Source of the DNA: Hydrogenophaga sp.
Lineage (GTDB): Bacteria > Pseudomonadota > Gammaproteobacteria > Burkholderiales > Burkholderiaceae_C
Assembly (NCBI RefSeq): GCF_014773545.1
Contig: NZ_SDDV01000005.1
Span: 1 to 64,000 of the forward strand
Reading direction: 5' to 3'
DNA: 64,000 nucleotides
Positions 61,895-64,000 of this stretch are shown here, one piece after another. The notes under the pieces were generated by a model that saw only the letters and a list, made by a program, of their open reading frames with translations, ran no database searches and was not told the origin of the DNA. The translations under genes and the position numbers were made by a program. Position 1 is the first letter of the stretch, and every line of letters begins with the position of its first letter.

Positions 61895-62629
61895 GTGACC
61901 GACTGGACCAACCCCTGGCTGATGGCTGCTCTGGCGCTGCTTTTGCTGGCACTGGGTGCTTGGCTGCTGCATGCCTGGCAGATTCGGCAACAGCGTGAGC
62001 GGCGCCGTATTCCGAAACACTGGCCCTTGGGCACTCGCGCCTTGACCAACAGCGAGGAGCTCCGGGTCTGGCACTGGTTGTGTCGGGCTTTTTACGACCA
62101 CCACGTCATGATCAAGCTGCCGGTGACGCGCTTTACGCTGCCGCGCCAGCGCGAGCAAAGCATGCATTGGTACCAGTTGCTCGGCAGCGTGTACTGCACC
62201 TTCACCATTTGCACGGCCAACGGTCGGGTGCTTGCCTGTCTGGACCTTGTGGGGCCGTCCGGCCTGCCGCGCGGCACGCGCGCGCTCAAGCAATCCCTGC
62301 TGGCGCAGTGTGGTCTGCCCTACAAGGTGGTGCAAGCCGATCACCTGCCCTCCGCGGCCGAGATCCGCTTTCAGTTTCTTGGAGAGTCACCTTCCAACCA
62401 GGCCATGCGTGAACGCGAACAGGAAGAACGAGCCATGATCGCCGCGCAGGCCAAGCTGCGCACGGTGCTGACGCGCCAGCGCAACAAGCGCGGCCAAAGC
62501 GACTTCAGCCCACTGTCGAACTGGCCGCACAGCGCCGGCGGCGGCCTACGCAGCGATCTGGATTCGCAGTGGCAGGATGACAACTCTTTTTTGCTGCCGC
62601 TGGACAGCCGCAAGGGCGAGCTGCGCTGA
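61895..62629 (+). CDS. DUF2726-like protein with N-terminal membrane anchor
   Basis: 244 aa. A transmembrane helix (about residues 8-29), then a soluble domain: ALTNSEELRVWHWLCRAFYDHHVMIKLPVTRFTLP and CTFTICTANGRVLACLDLVGPSGLPRGTRALKQSLLAQCGLPYKVVQ follow the DUF2726 pattern, a restriction-endonuclease-like fold in which some members have a catalytic D-x-K; here the LDLVGP and LKQSLLAQ segments would be the positions. The C-terminal 60 residues are polar. GTG 61895 has no strong binding site; the upstream region is AT-rich and may hold the promoter. Confidence 0.65.
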   Translation: MTDWTNPWLMAALALLLLALGAWLLHAWQIRQQRERRRIPKHWPLGTRALTNSEELRVWHWLCRAFYDHHVMIKLPVTRFTLPRQREQSMHWYQLLGSVYCTFTICTANGRVLACLDLVGPSGLPRGTRALKQSLLAQCGLPYKVVQADHLPSAAEIRFQFLGESPSNQAMREREQEERAMIAAQAKLRTVLTRQRNKRGQSDFSPLSNWPHSAGGGLRSDLDSQWQDDNSFLLPLDSRKGELR

Positions 62630-62756
62630 CGCTGGCTGGCGTGGGCGTGCATCCATCGAATGACACCAATGCGTGTGGATCTGCGCCAACGCGGCAGCAG
62701 AAAGTCATCTCAATGCTGACCAGGAGCTGTTGCCAAGCCGATGCTCATAAGCCAAA

Positions 62757-63509
62757 CTAACAGCCGGCGGGCGCTGGCATTTTCTGCGTCAAACCGGCCA
62801 CCTCGGCGGCGCTGAGCCAGCGCCACTGCCCCGGCAGCAGATCGGCCGGCAAGTCCACGCGGCCAATCGACGAGCGGTGCAAGCCCTCGACCCGGTTGCC
62901 CACCGCCGCCAGCATGCGCTTGACCTGGTGGTATTTGCCCTCGGTCAAGGTCAGTTGCATTTGATTTTCTGCCAGCGCCTGACAGGCGGCGGCCCGCACC
63001 GGCCGGGGGTCATCGTCGAGCACCACGCCCTGCAACAGACGCGAGATCATGCGCTCATCGAGCGCGTGCTTGAGGCGAACCTGATACACCTTGGCCACAT
63101 GGTGGCGCGGCGAGGTCAGGCGGTGGATGAAGGCGCCATCGTCTGACAGCAGCAGCAAGCCGGTGCTGTCCTGATCGAGTCGACCCACCGCCTGCACCCC
63201 GGCGGCCGCCGCCCCGCCGCGTCTGCGCAGCGGCGCCGGCAGCAAGGTGTAAATGCTGGGGTAGGCAGCGGGCTTTTGCGAGCACTCGAAACCGGCCGGC
63301 TTGTGCAGCATCAGATAGGCCAGCGCGTAGTAGCGCCAGCTTTGGCCTTGCACATGAAACAGCAGCTCGCGTTCGTCAAAAACGGCGCCCGGGTTGTCAC
63401 AAGGGGTCCGTTCAGGTCCGACCTGCACCAGGCCCTGCTGCACCAGACCGCAGCACACGCGGCGCGTGCCAAAACCTTGCGAAAAAAGCATGTCTTGCAA
63501 TTCCATCAT
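62757..63509 (-). CDS. rsuA: RsuA-family pseudouridine synthase
   Basis: 250 aa. N-terminal S4-like segment (LQDMLFSQGFGTRRVCCGLVQQGLVQVGPERTPCDNPGAVFDERELL), then the synthase domain: YLMLHKPAGFECSQKP, catalytic Asp in VGRLDQDSTGLLLLSDDGAFIHRL, and LTEGKYHQVKRMLAAVGNRVEGLHR. The layout fits RsuA (16S rRNA U516) better than RluB/E/F, but this is a judgement. Start ATG 63509. Confidence 0.88.
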   Translation of the reverse strand: MMELQDMLFSQGFGTRRVCCGLVQQGLVQVGPERTPCDNPGAVFDERELLFHVQGQSWRYYALAYLMLHKPAGFECSQKPAAYPSIYTLLPAPLRRRGGAAAAGVQAVGRLDQDSTGLLLLSDDGAFIHRLTSPRHHVAKVYQVRLKHALDERMISRLLQGVVLDDDPRPVRAAACQALAENQMQLTLTEGKYHQVKRMLAAVGNRVEGLHRSSIGRVDLPADLLPGQWRWLSAAEVAGLTQKMPAPAGC

Positions 63510-63573
63510 GATCGGCCGATTGTCGCTGCCAGCGAGCAAGGCCCCACAGCCCACGCGCGACCTGGTATGCCGC

Positions 63574-63900
63574 TCAAGGCGGTGGATCGGCCAGCAGGCA
63601 AGCCTCTGCCACCTGCAGCTCGTTGTCGCGCGCAAAGTTCAGACAAAATTCCCAGGCCATGGGATGGGCCTGCTGCAAATCGACGTGCAACACCACGCAC
63701 TTGACGCCGTTGATGGTGTTGGGCACGCACCAGGGTGAATAACTCAGGTGACTGCCTGGCTGCGCACCGCCGGGCCGAAAGGGACTCATCACCCCGGCTA
63801 GGCGTTCGGCCCAGTCGCTCGGACGAAAGGCCCGCCCGCTGTGGGTGACGCCCTGAATAAAAATGTGCTTCGCCGTCGGCGCAGCCATCGGGGTAGCCAT
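63574..63900 (-). CDS. DUF3579 family protein
   Basis: 108 aa. IFIQGVTHSGRAFRPSDWAERLAGVMSPF, then SPWCVPNTINGVKCVVLHVDLQQAHPMAWEFCLNFARDNELQV, match the DUF3579 family of betaproteobacteria; function unknown. Two ATGs (63900 and 63888) are possible starts. Its promoter carries the same palindrome as the gntR promoter, so it may belong to that regulon. rsuA lies 64 bases downstream and is probably cotranscribed. Confidence 0.85.
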   Translation of the reverse strand: MATPMAAPTAKHIFIQGVTHSGRAFRPSDWAERLAGVMSPFRPGGAQPGSHLSYSPWCVPNTINGVKCVVLHVDLQQAHPMAWEFCLNFARDNELQVAEACLLADPPP

Positions 63901-63975
63901 CGGATGGAGGTCCCTGAAGTGAAGGGTTTACAGCAAGGTCCGGCGGAGGATCGCTCCTCGGAATGCATAGTGTGT

Positions 63976-64000
63976 ATTATATCTTATATAAGACTTGTCG
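63976..64000 (-). promoter_or_regulatory. Promoter with GntR-type operator at the window edge
   Basis: A perfect TATAAT on the minus strand (63981-63976) is immediately preceded by the palindrome TCTTATATAAGA (63982-63993), the same arrangement as in the gntR promoter. The -35 box would lie at or beyond the window end. The 16-mer ATATCTTATATAAGAC here (63979-63994) is identical to 43754-43769. Confidence 0.65.

Noticed and set aside
62630-62756. Terminator or gene between the DUF2726-like gene and rsuA
   Set aside because: No hairpin with a T-run and no credible frame was seen.
1-64000. CRISPR arrays, prophage genes, toxin-antitoxin pairs and biosynthetic clusters
   Set aside because: No regularly spaced repeats, phage structural genes, toxin-antitoxin gene pairs or synthase genes were found on either strand.

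Overview
The window is ordinary high-GC chromosome of a betaproteobacterium, most likely Burkholderiales and probably Comamonadaceae. This rests on gene content and order, not on a database search. The markers are a pyruvate dehydrogenase operon whose LpdA carries its own lipoyl domain, a compact TCA block (sdhCDAB-sdhE-gltA, GntR regulator, mdh, CitE-like lyase, acnB), PhaR, glnA-ntrB-ntrC, DUF2788/DUF2069/DUF3579 proteins, and an RPEPVEG-type dispersed repeat.

Layout. 1-9.8 kb: polA, an hsdM remnant, a NYN-LOTUS protein, comEC, a RidA-like protein, a CoA-transferase, a VanZ-like protein and an NlpC/P60 peptidase. 9.8-20.3 kb: aceE-aceF-lpdA (minus strand), diverging from a PAS-histidine kinase/FixJ-type regulator pair and folD. 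20.3-27.0 kb: two small membrane proteins and a yejABEF-type peptide ABC transporter. 27.0-36.3 kb: fabI, alaS, succinate-semialdehyde dehydrogenase, phaR, tRNA-Val, rpsU, yqeY, pmbA and darP. 36.3-48.2 kb: mog, slyD, then the TCA block. 48.2-54.8 kb: a decayed transposase-like region, DUF2069, an FAD dehydrogenase, a lytic transglycosylase, thyA, a DMT transporter, folA and xth. 54.8-64 kb: ntrC, ntrB, a small secreted protein, glnA, a CinA-type MoCF protein, an EI24/CysZ-like protein, a DUF2726-like protein, an RsuA-family pseudouridine synthase and DUF3579.

Most notable observations. (1) acnB is broken. A deletion of roughly 60 nt that shifts the frame follows codon 662, the first cluster cysteine (GSCMTN) is out of frame, and the CSLC cluster motif and the rest of the 3' end are replaced by lower-GC DNA and a decayed integrase-like gene. 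(2) The 16-mer ATATCTTATATAAGAC, with a perfect 12-bp palindrome, sits between the -35 and -10 of the gntR promoter and next to the mdh promoter. It recurs at the right edge of the window, again directly abutting a TATAAT box, which points to a GntR regulon joining the TCA genes to a locus beyond the edge. (3) A second palindrome, TTGCAwTGCAA, lies upstream of both aceE and sdhC. (4) glnA has a textbook sigma-54 promoter. (5) A dispersed inverted repeat is translated inside the LpdA linker. (6) ntrB contains a 26-bp perfect palindrome beside a 9-bp tandem repeat.

I did not find a convincing new multi-gene system. The strongest unexplained items are the regulatory palindromes and the fate of aconitase.
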